From: Dasypus novemcinctus
Lineage: Eukaryota > Chordata > Mammalia > Cingulata > Dasypodidae
DNA: 64,000 nt
NCBI RefSeq assembly: GCF_030445035.2
Contig: NC_080694.1
Span: 68,649,147 to 68,713,146 of the forward strand
Direction of reading: 5' to 3'
Shown: positions 22,390 to 35,852 of the stretch, piece by piece
Position numbering within the stretch: position 1 is the stretch's first letter
Layout: each line of letters opens with the position of its first letter
Notes under the pieces: generated by a model
Seen by the model: the letters and a program-made list of their open reading frames with translations, nothing else
Told to the model about the DNA's origin: nothing
Databases searched by the model: none
Program-made: the position numbers and the translations under genes

Positions 22390-22900
22390 ATAGATTTGTT
22401 CTTTAAAAAAAAAAACAAATCAATTTTATTGATATATAGTAATAACGCATAAAATTCATCCAAACTGTACGATCAATTGTATTTGCTATAATCATTTACT
22501 TGAGCTTTCATCACCTCAATCATCGTTAGAGCATTTTCATTATTTCAATAATAATTAAAATAATAAAAACAAACTTAATAACTAACAAAAAAATTCTTCA
22601 CTCTTCTCTCTATCCTTCCCCTGCTGTACTTAGCTCCTAATTCTGCCTATTCTTAAACAATTACTTTTTTATTTATTAAGCAGTTTTATTGAGATACATT
22701 CATATACCATACGCTCTATCCAAAGTGTATAACCAATGACTTTTAATGTAATCACAACAAAACATTTTAGAATAATTTCATAACTCCACAAACAAAAGCT
22801 CCACAGCTCTTTTTTTTTCCTTATCACTGTCTTTTTTTTTTTTTCCACTGAGGTCTTCCAGGAAGTGTTATCTAAAAGAGTGCATATTTTACTCAAAATT
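22390..22900 (-). mobile_element. L1 3' UTR fragments, antisense (copy B)
   Basis: This matches the block after tRNA-Phe in A and C: AAATCAATTTTATTGATATA and GCAGTTTTATTGAGATACAT are antisense L1M 3' ends. It predates the duplication. Confidence 0.72.
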
Positions 22901-23640
22901 TTAAAACCTAGGGAATTGAGGGGAAAGAACTTCCAACACCCTAATGCCATTGCACTTACTCATTTCTGCTCGAGATTATCTATGTGTGTGGTGGGTAAGA
23001 GGTGTTTTTAACCACAAGAAATGTGGAGAAGACATGTAATAAGAGAACCTCTTTACCGTGTGTATATATACTTGATGCAGTATATATAAGGGAAATGAAA
23101 TTTTGCCAATCAAAATTCTACATTTCAGAGTCCATTCCATTATGAAATGCAGGAATAAGGAAAATTGTTGAACATTAGTGAGATTTTAAGCAATTACAAG
23201 AATAACCCCAAGTTTTCTTGTTTCAAGACATCTCAGCAGCCTCGTATGCCAGTTTGGAATATCCACATTTTAAGTTTTTTCTGGTTTTGGATCCAGGAAA
23301 GAATAAAAATAAGCATTTCTGATGAACACTGTTCTGAAACATTCATGAGGGCCCAGAATCTTGAAAAATTAAAGCAGGTGGGCAGTGAAGGCATCAGGAC
23401 TCAGGTGCACATACCCAACTTTGTTCCTCTCTAACTCCAACATCTTTCTTGAAGTTATTTGTTAGAGATAATAGTCCATTTTTTTGTCTTTTTGCATTAT
23501 TTTTTATTCTTTTTAAATACTGTTTCAGGTTTACAACGTCTAGTTTTCATTGACAGCCCTGAACACTGTCAGGAGAAAAAACTTTACTACTCCAACATCA
23601 GACCTCGTCGAGTGGCAAAAGGAAAACTGGTACAAAGCAA
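22901..23640. other. Unassigned shared segment (copy B)
   Basis: This segment is paralogous to 1476-2170 and 57,060-57,780. No gene is recognised. The B copy is interrupted at about 23,620 by L1 and resumes at about 27,165. Confidence 0.55.
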
Positions 23641-23779
23641 GAAGCAGCACCAGAGTAGGCACATGGACAGTACAGGAGCTGGAGACCCTCGGCGTTCCTT
23701 AGGGCACATGGCCCTTCTCAGCTCAGAAGACTGTGTTTCATTTGACTGGACTTGAGTGCTTTATTGCCTAATTCAGCAA

Positions 23780-26030
23780 TGATTCTCTTACTTTGTATTG
23801 AGGTGGGAGGCCTTAATTTACTTCCATTAAGGAGGCTGCCTTTTCACCTTTTTAACAAAGTCATTTGAAGCACAAAGGTATTTGATTCTAAGGAGGTCTC
23901 ATTTATCCTTTTTTTTTTGTTTCATTGCACATGCTTTGGGTGTAAGGTTTAAGAAGCTACTACCTACCACAAGGTCTTGAAAATGTTTCCCTACATTTTC
24001 TTTTAGGAGTATTTTGATTCTAGCTGTTATATTCAGATCCTTGATCCATTTTGAGTTAACTTTTGTATGAGGTATGCAATAGGTGTCCTCTTTCTTACTT
24101 TTAGATATGGATATCCAGTTCTCCCAGCAGCATTTGTTGAATAGACTGTTCTGACCCAGCTGAGTGACATTAAACCCTTGTCAAAATCACTTGACAAGAG
24201 GCGTGAGTCTCTATTTCTGAACTCTAAATTCAATTCCATTCGTCATTCTTTTTTATGCCAGTATCATTCTTTTAACACAGTAGCTAAGTAGTAAGGCTTA
24301 AAGTCTGCAAGTGAGAGTCCTCCAACTTCATTCTTCCTTTTCAGATAGTTTGGCTATCATGGGCCTTACCCTTCCAGACTAATTTGAAAATTGGCTTTTA
24401 CAATTCTAGGAAATGGTTGCATCTGTGTGTGGAATTGACATCATAATGATATTTTGTCTTCCAATCCATGAATACAGAATGACCTTCCATTTATTTAAGT
24501 TTTTATTTTGTGTTTTTTGTTGTTGTTTTTTTTAGTTACAGTGGCCAGGGTTTGAACCTGGGTCCTCATATGTGGGAAGCAGGTACTCAACCACATGAGC
24601 TACATCCCCTCACCTATTTGTGTTCTTTTAGCAATGTTTTGTAGTATTCTGAACACCGGTCCTTTATGCCTTTGGTTAAGTTTATTCCTAAACATTCGGT
24701 TATCTCACTCATTATTGTAAATGGAATTTTTTTTTACTTCATCCTCAATTTGCTTTTACTAGTGTATAGAAATGCTATTGATTTTTTATGTAAAAATCTT
24801 GTGTCCTAACACATTCCTGATGTAGTTTTTTAGTTCTAATAGCTTCATTGTGGATTTTTCAGGATTTTCTAGGTATAAGATCATATCAACAAATAGTGAC
24901 AATCTTACTGTTACCTTTCCTATTTGGGTGCCTTTTCTTTCTTTTTCTTACCTAATTGCTAGAGCTAGAACTTCTACCAAAATATTGAATACTAATAGAA
25001 ACAGTGTCATTCTTTCTTGTTTCCAAACTCCGCAGGAAAGGCTTCAATCTTTCAACTTTGAATACAGTGTTAGCTGTGGCTTAATCATAGATGCACGCCA
25101 TCTTATTGAGAACGTTTCCTTCCATTCCTATCTTTTGGAATGTTTTTATCAAGAAAGGATGTTGTATTGTTTCAAATTCCTTTTCTGCTTCAATTGAGTT
25201 GATCATGTGAATTTACTCTTCAATGTATTCAAGTGGTATATGACAGTGATTGATTTTCTAGTGTTGAACCAGACTAGCACCTGGTTTAAAACACAGTCGA
25301 TAGTGGTGTATAAATATTTTAATGTGTTTTTGCATATGGTTAGGAATTATTTTGTTGAAGAGTTTTGCAGGTATAATTTTCTTTTTTCATACTTTCCATA
25401 TTTGTCTTTGGTATTAGGGTGATGTTGTCTCCTTCCAATAAGTGTGGTAGCATCCCCTCCTGTTCAGTGTTTTGGAAAAGTTTGAGCAAGATTGGTATTA
25501 GATCTTCTTGAATGATTAGTAGAATTTTCCTGTGGATTCATCTGGTCCTGGGCTTTTCATTTTGAGAAGGTAAATGGTGGCAGTTTCAAATTCTTTAATT
25601 GTGATTGGTTTGTTGTTCTTCTGTTTCTTCTAAGGTCAGTATGAGCTGCTCGTGTGTTTCTGGGAATTTATCCATTTCATCAATGTTGTCTAATTTGTTG
25701 TTCATATTATCCTCTTATGATCTCTTTTATTTAGGCACGGTCTGTGGTAAAGCCCCCATTGTCATTTCTGATTTTATTCACTTGAATCTTCTCTCTTTTT
25801 TAATTCTTTAACCTAGTTAAGGGTTTGTGAATTTTGTTGATCTTCTTAAAGAAGATTTTTTTCCCTCCTCTATTTCCTTTTATTTCTTCTCTAGTCTTTG
25901 ACATTTCTTTCCCTATTCTTCCTTTGGTAGTACTTTGCCTTTCTTTTTCTAGTTCCTCCAGGTGTGCAGTTAGGAATTTGATTTAAGCTCTTGTTTTTTA
26001 ATGTAATCATTGAAGTCTGTCAATTCTAAG
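23780..26030 (-). mobile_element. L1 ORF2 fragment, antisense, copy B only
   Basis: The plus strand is a long antisense read of L1 ORF2: TTGATCCATTTTGAGTTAAC near 24,042, then a run of endonuclease/RT-region phrases to about 26,000 (for example CTGTTTCTTCTAAGGTCAG). It is AT-rich, with many stops on the minus strand. A tRNA-derived SINE remnant interrupts it at about 24,520-24,610. It is absent from A and C. Confidence 0.75.
24520..24612 (-). mobile_element. Short tRNA-Ala-like SINE in L1
   Basis: On the minus strand GATGTAGCTCATGTGGTTGA opens the SINE head and CCCAGGTTCAAACCC gives a B-box-like motif. The tail is an A/C-rich run (read TTGTTGTTGTTTTTTTTAG on plus). It is a SINE, not a tRNA gene. 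Confidence 0.7.
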
Positions 26031-26520
26031 GGTGAGAAATAGGGTCGTATAATAGAGTATGGAATTTTTCCTTTGGGAGTGATGAAAACATTTTAAAATT
26101 GACAGAGGCAGTGACAGCACATCAGTGGGATGAAAACTAGAGCCACTGAGTGCCCACTTTGAATGGATTATGCAAAGCATGAGACCCTGGTAGAATCGTG
26201 GTGGAAGATGGTCTGTGGTTAAGAGTAGAAATGTGAGAATGTTCTCTCATGAACTATAACTAATAATTAATACTAATACTGGGTGTTAGTAATTGAGTGG
26301 GTTGGTGGACAAATACCCCAATATATTGTCTGGTTAGTAGTAATATTTTTGTGATTCTCTTTCAGTTTTTAATTTTTACATGTTCCACATCAATGCAAGT
26401 TGTTGGTGATGAGGTGATGTATGGGAGTTCTGTACGATGATATGGACGTTGGTTTCATAATTTCACAACTTTTACTATACTTTTTTGTTTATAAATTTTC
26501 ATGAATTGACAAAGTACTTT
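26031..26520. other. Unassigned AT-rich sequence
   Basis: Phrases such as TGATGAAAACATTTTAAAAT and the overall AT bias suggest a repeat 3' end, perhaps an old L1 tail. I cannot name it, and no gene is seen. Confidence 0.4.
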
Positions 26521-26524
26521 GTTT

Positions 26525-27010
26525 TAGTTTGCCAAAACACTGCTGATGCACAGTATGAGAAATGGGTTGGCTTTTATAAAGGGGATTTATTTGGAGTAAA
26601 AGTTTATCGTTCCAAGGCTGTGAGAAGTCCAAATTGAGGCACCAAAAGAGGGGTTTTCTCAGTAAATCAGTTACTGTCGATTCTCTTGCCTAGGCACTTG
26701 GCAAAACAAGACAGCCTCCGTGATCTCTGCCAGGTTCTCTGCCATCCGGTCCCTAGCTCCTCTTCCACTGCTCTGGGAACCCAGCCTTTTTGGGGCTCTG
26801 TGCTTAATCGATCCTCTAGTTCTCTCTCACATGGCAAGATCAAATAAGGCGGCTTCCTTTTCCTGTGCCTGTGTTTCTATTTATATCATATCCAACAAGG
26901 GGGAGGACTCTCAAACTGAGTCACCCCTCACTGACATAGTGATCTAATCAAGTCATCTAATCAAAGGACCCTCAAACAATTTGTGTTTGGAGGATAATTC
27001 TCTAGTTCAT
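26525..27010 (-). mobile_element. LTR-like block (MaLR/ERVL-like), antisense
   Basis: Read on the minus strand the block has TATAAATA near 26,885 and a downstream AATAAATCC near 26,588, and it ends CAAACTAAAACA, the layout of an LTR. The plus-strand start (TTTTAGTTTGCCAAAACAC) recalls antisense MaLR LTRs. No target repeat was found, so the ends and family are tentative. Confidence 0.5.
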
Positions 27011-27351
27011 TCTATAGGTAAAGTAAAATTATAGCCTGCATTATTTTTATTATATTTATATCTATTCCATGATGAACACTAGGCATTGTAAAAATAATTT
27101 TTAAAAAGGTGCAATTGACATTTACAATAAATACTTATAAACACTTGGAAGGAATGAAGGAAGGAAGAGAGAGAGAGAGAACAGGAACATTATCATTATT
27201 TAGAAGTCCATTTCCCCTCCTCCATTTTGCACTTTTCTCTCCTTGGAAGAATACCACCATAATAATGCTTGTGATAATCATTCTCTTTCTTTTATTTATT
27301 AGTTTTACTGGTGATCAGTGTACACATTACAATAGTATTTAGATTGTAGAG

Positions 27352-27810
27352 GGTGATGGTTAGGCTATTGTGTCAGCTTGGCCAGGTAATTGTACCCAGT
27401 TGTTTCATCAAGCAAGCACTGGGCTAACTGTAATAAAAGGGCATTTATGGACTTTAGTCACTATTGACTTTAATGCAGTGGTAAATCATAGATAGCTGGT
27501 TATAATTATATCAGTCAGGGAGATTGCCATCAGCAATGAGTGCTGCTTAACCCAATCAGTTGAATCCCTAAAAAGGGGAATTGATTTCAGCTTTGAGAGA
27601 GAATTTTCCAGCTTGTCTTTGAATAGTCAACATCTCCCAGAACTCATCAAGAATCTTCATTGGACTTTCATTAGAGCTCCTAGTTTCAGCCTGCCTGTGG
27701 AACCTGGACTTGTGTATCCCCATGGCTGTATGAGAGACTCTGATATATCTCTTACAATCAGCAGATATCCCTTGTTGATTCTGTTTCCCTAGAGAACCCT
27801 AACTAATACA
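27352..27810 (+). repeat. 5' LTR of the ERVL fossil
   Basis: This runs from TGATGGTTAGGCTATTGTG to AACCCTAACTAATACA, the hallmark terminus of ERVL-type LTRs. The same 459-bp length recurs at 35853-36311. Confidence 0.88.
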
Positions 27811-27832
27811 GTATGACACCAGGAGTGGTTTT
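27811..27832 (+). other. Primer-binding-site-like sequence (tRNA-Leu type)
   Basis: ACACCAGGAGTGG directly after the LTR resembles the tRNA-Leu primer site known for ERV-L elements. Confidence 0.55.
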
Positions 27833-30227
27833 TGTGGAACACAGTCTTAAACATGGGATGTCTGAGGTGGTTCTGGGACTTTGCAATTGTCTTCACACTC
27901 TAATTGGCCTCAAGGATACTGATGACTTACTTTCCAATAACGAAGAGGCTAACAGTTCATGGCGCGAGTTGGCAATCGAGATCCACAAAACAGCATCACT
28001 GGATTCCCCTACTTCCATGCTTGTAAGAAGCAAGGATCTGGGTGAGAGTGTTTTCAGCACCTTAACAGAGTTTTGTGGAGTCAAATGGTATAATGATATT
28101 GGATGGCTTCTCCTAGATACTCTAGATACTGTGGTAAGAAAGACATGAGTTAAAGTCTTCGATTTTGAAACTTAAACACTGAATGGATGATGCAAAAGTT
28201 TCTAATTGTGCTCTAAAAGAAAACCGTGTTTCCTGTAACCACAGGCTTGAAATATCTGAGAAGGAAACTTCAGACTCTCATTGTTTGAGTAGTGGAGTTC
28301 CAAAAGAAACAAAAATATCAACCCCACAGGGTTTCTGAAGTTAAAGTGAAGGAATTGATTGGAAAAAAGTGGAATCCAAAGAATTGGAATGGAGACATAC
28401 GGAATGATGATTATATTGATGGAGACATTGAAACCCTGAATTCTGGTGAGACTTTGCCAGATAAGCCTGCCATGGCCTGCCCTGTCCAGGCCACACCTTG
28501 TCAATGTTGTATCATCTAACCTCCAGCCTGCCCCAAGGAGTCTGAAACAACTTCCAGTTCTGAGGTGGGTACCAGCCAAACTGAAGTCTGCCCTGCACAG
28601 CCTCCTGGCTGCCCCAGGGAGTCTGGACCTCATCCCAGCCCTGAAAATGTGACCCATGAGGAAGTAAGACATACTCAAAAAGAACTGCATGAGTTTCCAA
28701 CTTATATAGACAGAAATAAGGGGAATGTGTGTGGGAATGGATCTAAGGGTGTGGGATAATGGTGGAAGGAATATAAAGTTGAATCAGTCTGAATTTATTG
28801 ATATGGGCCCACTAAGCAGAAATTCTGGTTTCAACACTGTAACTTGAGGGGTTGTAAAGGGCTCTAACAGTTTGTTTGGGTGGCTGATTGAAACATGGGC
28901 CAAAAGATGACCTAGTATGTCTGAGGTTGAGATGCTCAATATGCCCTGGTACACAGTAGAAGAGGGAATTCAATGACTTAGGGAGATTGGAATGCTAGAA
29001 TGGATTTACCATTTGAGATCTGCCCACCCACCCCAGGAATGTCCAGAGGACACACCTTTAACCAGGACTGTGAGGAATAAATTTGTAAGACTAACTCCAT
29101 CTTCCCTGATGAGCTCTGTGGTTGCTCTTCTCTGTAGTCCTGATATTACTGTAGGGAGGGCTGTGATGGAGTTAGAATCTTTAAACATTATGGGGATGAT
29201 TGCATGTCAGTCTGATAAAAAATCAACTATCAGCAGTTAATCACCAAAGTCTAGGTGGGTGTGGCTTCTGCAATGAAAGGCAGATTCAGAAAAGCCCTCA
29301 AAATAGTCTGAGTCATGTAGAGTTATGGCATTGGCTAATACACCATGGGGTACCTAGCAGTGAAATAGATGGGCAGTCTACTAAATTTCTTCTGGATCTG
29401 TATAAACAGAAGTGTTCTGGAGCATGTAAATGAAACCCTAACTCAAATTACAGATGCAGAGCACCATGACCCCATAATCAATTTCCCAGACTTGATATAG
29501 TTTACAGACCCAGAGCCCCATGAGCGAGAAGGCCAGGTCTCCTTGGGGAAGGATCCTGTTAAACTGCCCAAAATTTATACTCTTATTCTTCCTTCCCAAG
29601 GAGATCTAAGGTCTTTTATCAGAGTAACTGTGCATTGAGGAAAAGGAAATGATCAGACATTTCCGGGGTTATTAAACACTGGCTCAGAAGTGACATTAAT
29701 TCCAGGAGACCCAAAACATGACTGTGGCCCACCAATCAGAGTATGGGCTTATGGAGGTCAGGTGATTAATGGAGTTTTAACTCAGGTCCATCTCACAGTT
29801 GGCCCAGTGGGTCCCTGGACCCATACTGTGGTTATTTTCCCAGTTCCAGAATGCATAATTGGAATAGACATACTCAGTAACTGGCAGAATCCCCACATTG
29901 GATCCCTGAGTGAGGGCTATTATGGTTGATAAGGCTAAGTGGAAGCCACTAGAACTGCCCCTACCTAATAAAATAGTGAACCAAAAGCAATACTGGATTC
30001 CTGAAGGGATTACAGAAATTAGTGCCACCATCAAGGATTTGAAGGATGCAGGAGCAGTGATTCCCACCACATCCCCATTTAATTCTCCTATTTGGCCTGT
30101 ACAGAAAACAGACAGATCTTGGAGGATGACAGTAGATTATTATAAACTTAACCAGGTGGTGACTCCAATTGCAGCTGCTCTCCCAGATGTGGTATCATTG
30201 CTTGAGCAAGTCGACATGTGCCCTGGT

Positions 30228-32718
30228 GAGGATTGATGCCATCAAATAGAGGGAACTGCATCTCTCAAGAGAAATGGTGGCTCCCAGTGCATTAAGGCAG
30301 TTGAGCATATCAAGCCCTCAAAACTGTTGCAAGTATCTCTGAACATGGCCCTTCAAGCAATGAAGATTGATTGTCACCGTGGGTCCTAAGAGGAGGGGGA
30401 AAGAGGTATTGAATAGATGGAACCAATGTAACTGTGTGGGCAATAGAAGTTTTCAAAAGAGTATGCAAGGATGGAATAAGACATGTAAAATTACACCAAA
30501 AATATATAGGGGCTGATAGACTAAAATGTAAATCATAATATAAAACATAAGACAACTAAAAATTTAAAAAATTGTATAGTCTAAAATATAAACCACAATG
30601 TAAACCCAAACGTTACCTTGTTTGAAAGCTATTGTCTCAACATCTGTACATTAGTTCCAGTAAATATAGTATGAATATGTAAAAAGATTATTGCTGTGAA
30701 AGGGAAAAGGTTTTATGTTGGAAATGTGGGAGTACTGTATATTGTATATATGAGTTACTGTGATCTAAAACTCTTGTGAAGATAAGCTTAATAATTAAAA
30801 AAAGAGAAGAAAAAGATAGGACATAGACATTGAGGAAAAGATGGAAGTAGTTGCCTTGCCAATTTGCATACAGGGCAACACTTATTGCAGTGATGGAAGG
30901 CAAAACATCAAAAACAAAGCTTTTGCATTTTTTAATTTTTTGATACTCCAATTTATTTTTACTGTAATTTTTCCAAATTAATATGTATTCTATATCTAAC
31001 CTTTAAACTCATTGTTATATTCCATTTTACTATTAAGGGAACCTGGCAATATATTGGGCTTCACTTTTCAGGAAGTTTTGGATCACAGAGAGTTTCAGCA
31101 ATGGCAGTGGAGGAATACTGGTATGGGATGTTATTGACAGGGGACACATGGTTGGCAGGGAGTTCTACAGGGTATATATCCAGGGAACATAAAATTGTTT
31201 GGATATTTTCATAGTGGATACAATCAAAAACAACAACTGAGGGAGTGCTGAGTTCCTAACCAGGGGAGCTCTATTACAGTCCCTAAAGGAACAGCTACAA
31301 TCCCCCAAGTGCAACAGCAATGACCAAAAAAGAATGAAGGTCCAACAATGAGCCCTTGACACTAATGACTATGCTTGTGAGCCTGTACACTTGAAATAAG
31401 AACAAGGCCTAGAGCGGCAGGGTGCCTAAGAGTTACCCCCTGAGAGCCTCCATGTTGCTCAATGTGGCCAGTTTTGAAGCCAAACTCAGCATGTAAATGC
31501 GTTGCCTTCCCCCCAGTGTGGGACATGACTCCCGGGGCTTAGCCTCCCTGGTGCCAAGAGATTACTACCAAGTACCAGCTGATGATGTAACTAGAAAATG
31601 ACCTTGAATAAAAGGGTCAACTCGGACCAGCAGAATATCTCAGTCTACATATAATACCAGGAGTTAAAAATGCTTTTTGACCTAAAGTAAGGGGGAAATG
31701 GAAAGGACAAATGAGTTTATATGGCTATGAGTCTCCAAAAAAGCCAGGAGGTTATCAGAGGGGTTGCCCTTATGCAAACCTCAGCAGAGTCCCAGAGACA
31801 GCTAAAGTAGCTACAGAGACCCACAGGTTCTATGGTCATGGCAGATGGAGTTCAGTGCCATGTCAGTTGGCCCTTCTTTGGAGTTTGTGTTTCTGTGTGA
31901 TGGAGCTGGACTCAGATGTGATCTTTTTTCACAAGCCTCTCCTGTTACTTTTACCAGAACTGTAGTTGGTGCTGGGGTTTAAAATATGCCCAGGGGATCT
32001 GAATCTCTGGACTGACCATATGCTAGCCAGGCCCTAAGCCTCAACAGACATCAGCTCCTATACTCTGGTTTGTTGGACTTACTCCACTCAGTTAACATGG
32101 AGTTGAAGAAGGTCAACCACCACACCATGGAGCCAAGAGTGCCTACAACTGAAAGCAGGAGGATTGCATCCAGCATCCATGTGCAATATAAGCCCCCTCT
32201 TGATATAGATGTGGAGGGGACACAACCATTCCAAGGTCCACAGGATGGAGGAATAGAATATGGATTAGAGTGGACTTGCTGATATTCTATTCATGAACTA
32301 TAGTGGTTAGTAACCAAAGAAAATGTGGCATTGGTGTGGAGAAAGTGGCCCTGGTGGCTGCTGGGTGTGGTGAATGGGAGAAAGAGATGAGATGTGGAGG
32401 CATTTTCGGGACTTGGAGTTGTCCTGAGTGATGCTGCAGGGACAGTTACCGGACATTGTATGTCCTCCCATGGCCCGTTGGATGGAACGTGGGAGAGTGT
32501 GGGCTGTGATGTGGACCACTGACCATTAGGTGCAGTGGTGCTCTGAGATGTATTCACCAAATCCAATGAGTGTCTCATGATGATGGATGACATTGTTGCT
32601 ATGGGGGGAGGAGTGGGGTGAAGGGGGTGGGGGGTATATGGGGACCTAATATTTTTTTGAATGTAATATTAAAAAAATAAAGACCAAAAAAAATTCTTAG
32701 AACAGACAAAAAAAAAAA
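30228..32718 (+). mobile_element. Long copy of the xenarthran retroposon, nested in ERVL pol
   Basis: This 2.5-kb non-coding element ends in ATAAAG and A runs (32,675-32,718). It is flanked by the 12-bp repeat ATGTGCCCTGGT / ATGTCCCCTGGT (30216-30227 and 32719-32730), so it inserted into the reverse-transcriptase region of the fossil. Its last 1.3 kb match 17,384-18,613 and 50,770-51,930. The left 1.1 kb is a 5' extension not present in those copies. Varying 5' truncation with a common 3' end is typical of L1-driven retroposition. Confidence 0.85.
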
Positions 32719-35169
32719 ATGTCCCCTGGTACCTGGTATGCAGCTGTTGATTTGGCAAGTGTTTTTTTTTTTCTCAATTGCTATTAATAAGGACCACCAG
32801 AAACAGTTTGCTTTCAGCCAGCAAGGCCAGCAGTATACCTTCACTGTCCTACCTCAGGGGTATATCAACTCTCCAGCCCTATGTCATAATATTGTCCGCA
32901 GGGATCTTGGTCATCTCTCCCTCCCACAGGACATCACAACCATCCATTATATTGATGACACCATGTTGATAGGACCTAGTGAGCAAGAAGTACCAAAGAC
33001 TCTAGACTCATTAGTAAGGCATTTGCATGAGAAAGGACGGGAAATAAATCCAACTAAAATAAAGGTCCTTCCACCTCAGCAAAATTTCTATGTGTCCAGT
33101 GGTGTGGGCCATGTTGAGATATTCCTTCTAAGTGAAGGATAAGCTGTTGCATCTGGCTCCTCCTATGACCAAAAGGAGGCACAACGCTTAGTTGGTCTCT
33201 TTGTATTTTGGAGACAACACATTCCTCATTTGGTTGTATCCATTGGCCCATTTACCAGGTGACCAGAAAAGCTGCTAGTTTTTGATTGGGGACTGAAACA
33301 AGAAGAGGCTCTGCATCAGGTCCAGGCTGCTGTGCAAGCTTCACTACCACTTGGGCTGTATGATCCAGCAGATCCAATGGCGCTGGAAGTTTCCATGGCA
33401 AATAGAGATGCTGTCTGGAGCCTTTGACACACCCCTATAGGAGAATCACAATGTGGACCCTTAGGATTTTAGAGCAAAGCCCTGCCATCCTCTGCAGATA
33501 ACTACTTCCCTTTTGAGATACAGCTTTTGGTCTGCTACTGGACCTTAGTAGAGACTGAATGCTTAACCATGGGCCATCAAATTACCATGAGACCTGAGTT
33601 GCCTATCATGAGCTGGGTATTGTCTGACCCACTAAACCATAAAGTTGGGCAGGCACAGCAGCACTCCAACATAAAATGGAAGTGGTATATATGAGATAGG
33701 GCTTGAGCAGATCCTGAAGGCATGAGTAAGTTACATGAGGAAGTAGCCCAAATGCCTATGATCACCACTCCCGCCATTTACTTTCCCAGCTCATAGCTTT
33801 GGCCTCTTGGGGAGTCCCTTACAATCAGTTGACTGAGGAAGAGAAAACTCAGGCCTGGTTTACAGATAGTTCTGCATGATATGCAGGTACCACCCAAAAG
33901 TGGGCAACTGCAGCACTGCAGCCCCTTTCTGGGACATCCCTGAAGGACAGTGGTGAGGGCAAATACTCCCAGTGCGCAGAACTTTGAGCAGTGCACCTGG
34001 TTGCTCATTTTGCTGGGAAGAAGAAATGGCCAGGGGTGCATTTGTACACTGGTTCATGGGCTGTTGCCAATGGTTTGGCTGGATGGTCAGGGACCTGGAA
34101 GGAACATGATTGGAAAATTGGTGACAAGGAGGTTGGGGAAAGAAGTATGTGGATTGACCTTTTTGAGTGGGCAAAAATCATGAAAATTTTTGTGTCCACA
34201 TGAACGCTCACCAGAGGACAACTTCGGCAGAAGAAGATTTTAATAATCAAGTGGATAAGAGGACCCACTCTGTGGCTAATGCTCAGCCTCTTTCCCAAGC
34301 CACTCCTCTCATTGCTCAGTGAGCTCATGAACAAAATGGCCATGGAGGTAAGGATGGAGGTTATGCATGGGCTCAGCAACATGGACTTCCCCTTACCAAG
34401 GCTGACTTGGCTACAGCCACTGCTGAGTGCCAATCTGCCAGCAGCAGAGACCCACACTCAGCCCCCGATATGGGACCATTCCTTGAGGTGACCAGAATTG
34501 CAACCTGGTGAGAGGTTGACTACATGGGACCACTTCCACCATGGAAGGGGCAGCAATTTGTTTTAAATACTCTGGATAAGGGATTACATTTCCTGCATGC
34601 AATGCTTCTTCCAAAACTACCATCTGTGGACTTACTGAATGTCTTGCCTACTGCCATGGCATTCCACACAACATTGCTTCTGATGAAGAAACCCATTTCA
34701 CAGCAAATGATGTGTGGGAATGGGCACATACCCATGGAATTCACTGGTCTTACCATGTTCCCCATCACCCTGAAGCAGCTGGATTGATAGAACAGTGGAA
34801 TGGCTTTTTGGAGACTCAATTACAGTGCCAACTAGGTGGCAATACCTTGGGCACTAGGACAATGTTCTCCAGGAGGCTGTGTATGCTTTAAACCAGTGTC
34901 TTCTTTATGGTGCTGTTTCTCCAATAACCAGGATCCATGGGTCCAGGAATCAAGGGGTGGAAATGGGAGTGGCACCACTCACTATTACCCCTAGTGACCC
35001 ACTAGGAAAATGTTTGCTTCCTGTCCCTGCAACCTTAAACTCTGCTGGCCTCCCAAAAGGAGGAGTGCTATCATGAGGGAACACGATTCCATTGAACTGG
35101 AAGTTAAAACTGCCACTTACCCACTTTGGGCTCCTCTTATACTTGAATCAACAAGAAGGGAATTACTGT

Positions 35170-35550
35170 ATTGGCTGGGGTAATTGATCCTGACTATCAA
35201 GGGGAAATAGGACTGCATCTACATAATGGGGGTAAGGAAGAATTTGCCTGGAATACAGGAGATCCTCTAGGGCATCTCCTAGTACTGCCATGTCCCATGA
35301 TTAAAGTTATTTGGTTGCAACAACCCAATCCAAGCAGGACTAACAATGGCCCAGAATCTTCAGAAATGAAAGTTTGGGTCACCCCACCAGGCGAAGAACC
35401 ATGGCCACCTGAAGTGCTTGCTGAGGGTAATGGAAACCTGGAATGGGTAGTGGAAGAAGGTAGTGATAAATATGAACTTCAACCACATTACAATTACAGA
35501 AATGAGGACTATGTTGGTCATGAATCTTCCTTCCTTATTTCATTATGATG
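35170..35550 (+). pseudogene. ERVL dUTPase-like domain (part of the fossil)
   Basis: The region downstream of integrase reads like the dUTPase of ERV-L elements (for example DPDYQGEIGLHLHNGG, then GDPLGHLLVLPCP). Such a domain at the pol C-terminus is known for HERV-L and MuERV-L and supports the family call. It is part of a broken element. Confidence 0.82.
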
Positions 35551-35852
35551 ATAATTGTATATGTACACAAAACAAATTACTTTGTCTTCTTCCCCAAACT
35601 TTTCCCTTATCATATAACAAGGTGTATTCATTTCATGTCATAATGTTTGAGTGTGTCAAGTTTGAGAGTGAGTATTACCCAAGAACTTGTACCCTATCCT
35701 GTACGGAATTAATGTGTTTCCGATGGTATGCAAGGAAGTTGAACACTGTTAGGCAGAAATACATATATATGCATGTCTGTTATTGTTTTTACTTAGAGAC
35801 TAAGTATGGTTTAAGTTAATGTGTATGGTTGCTGAGTTGACAAGGGGTGGAC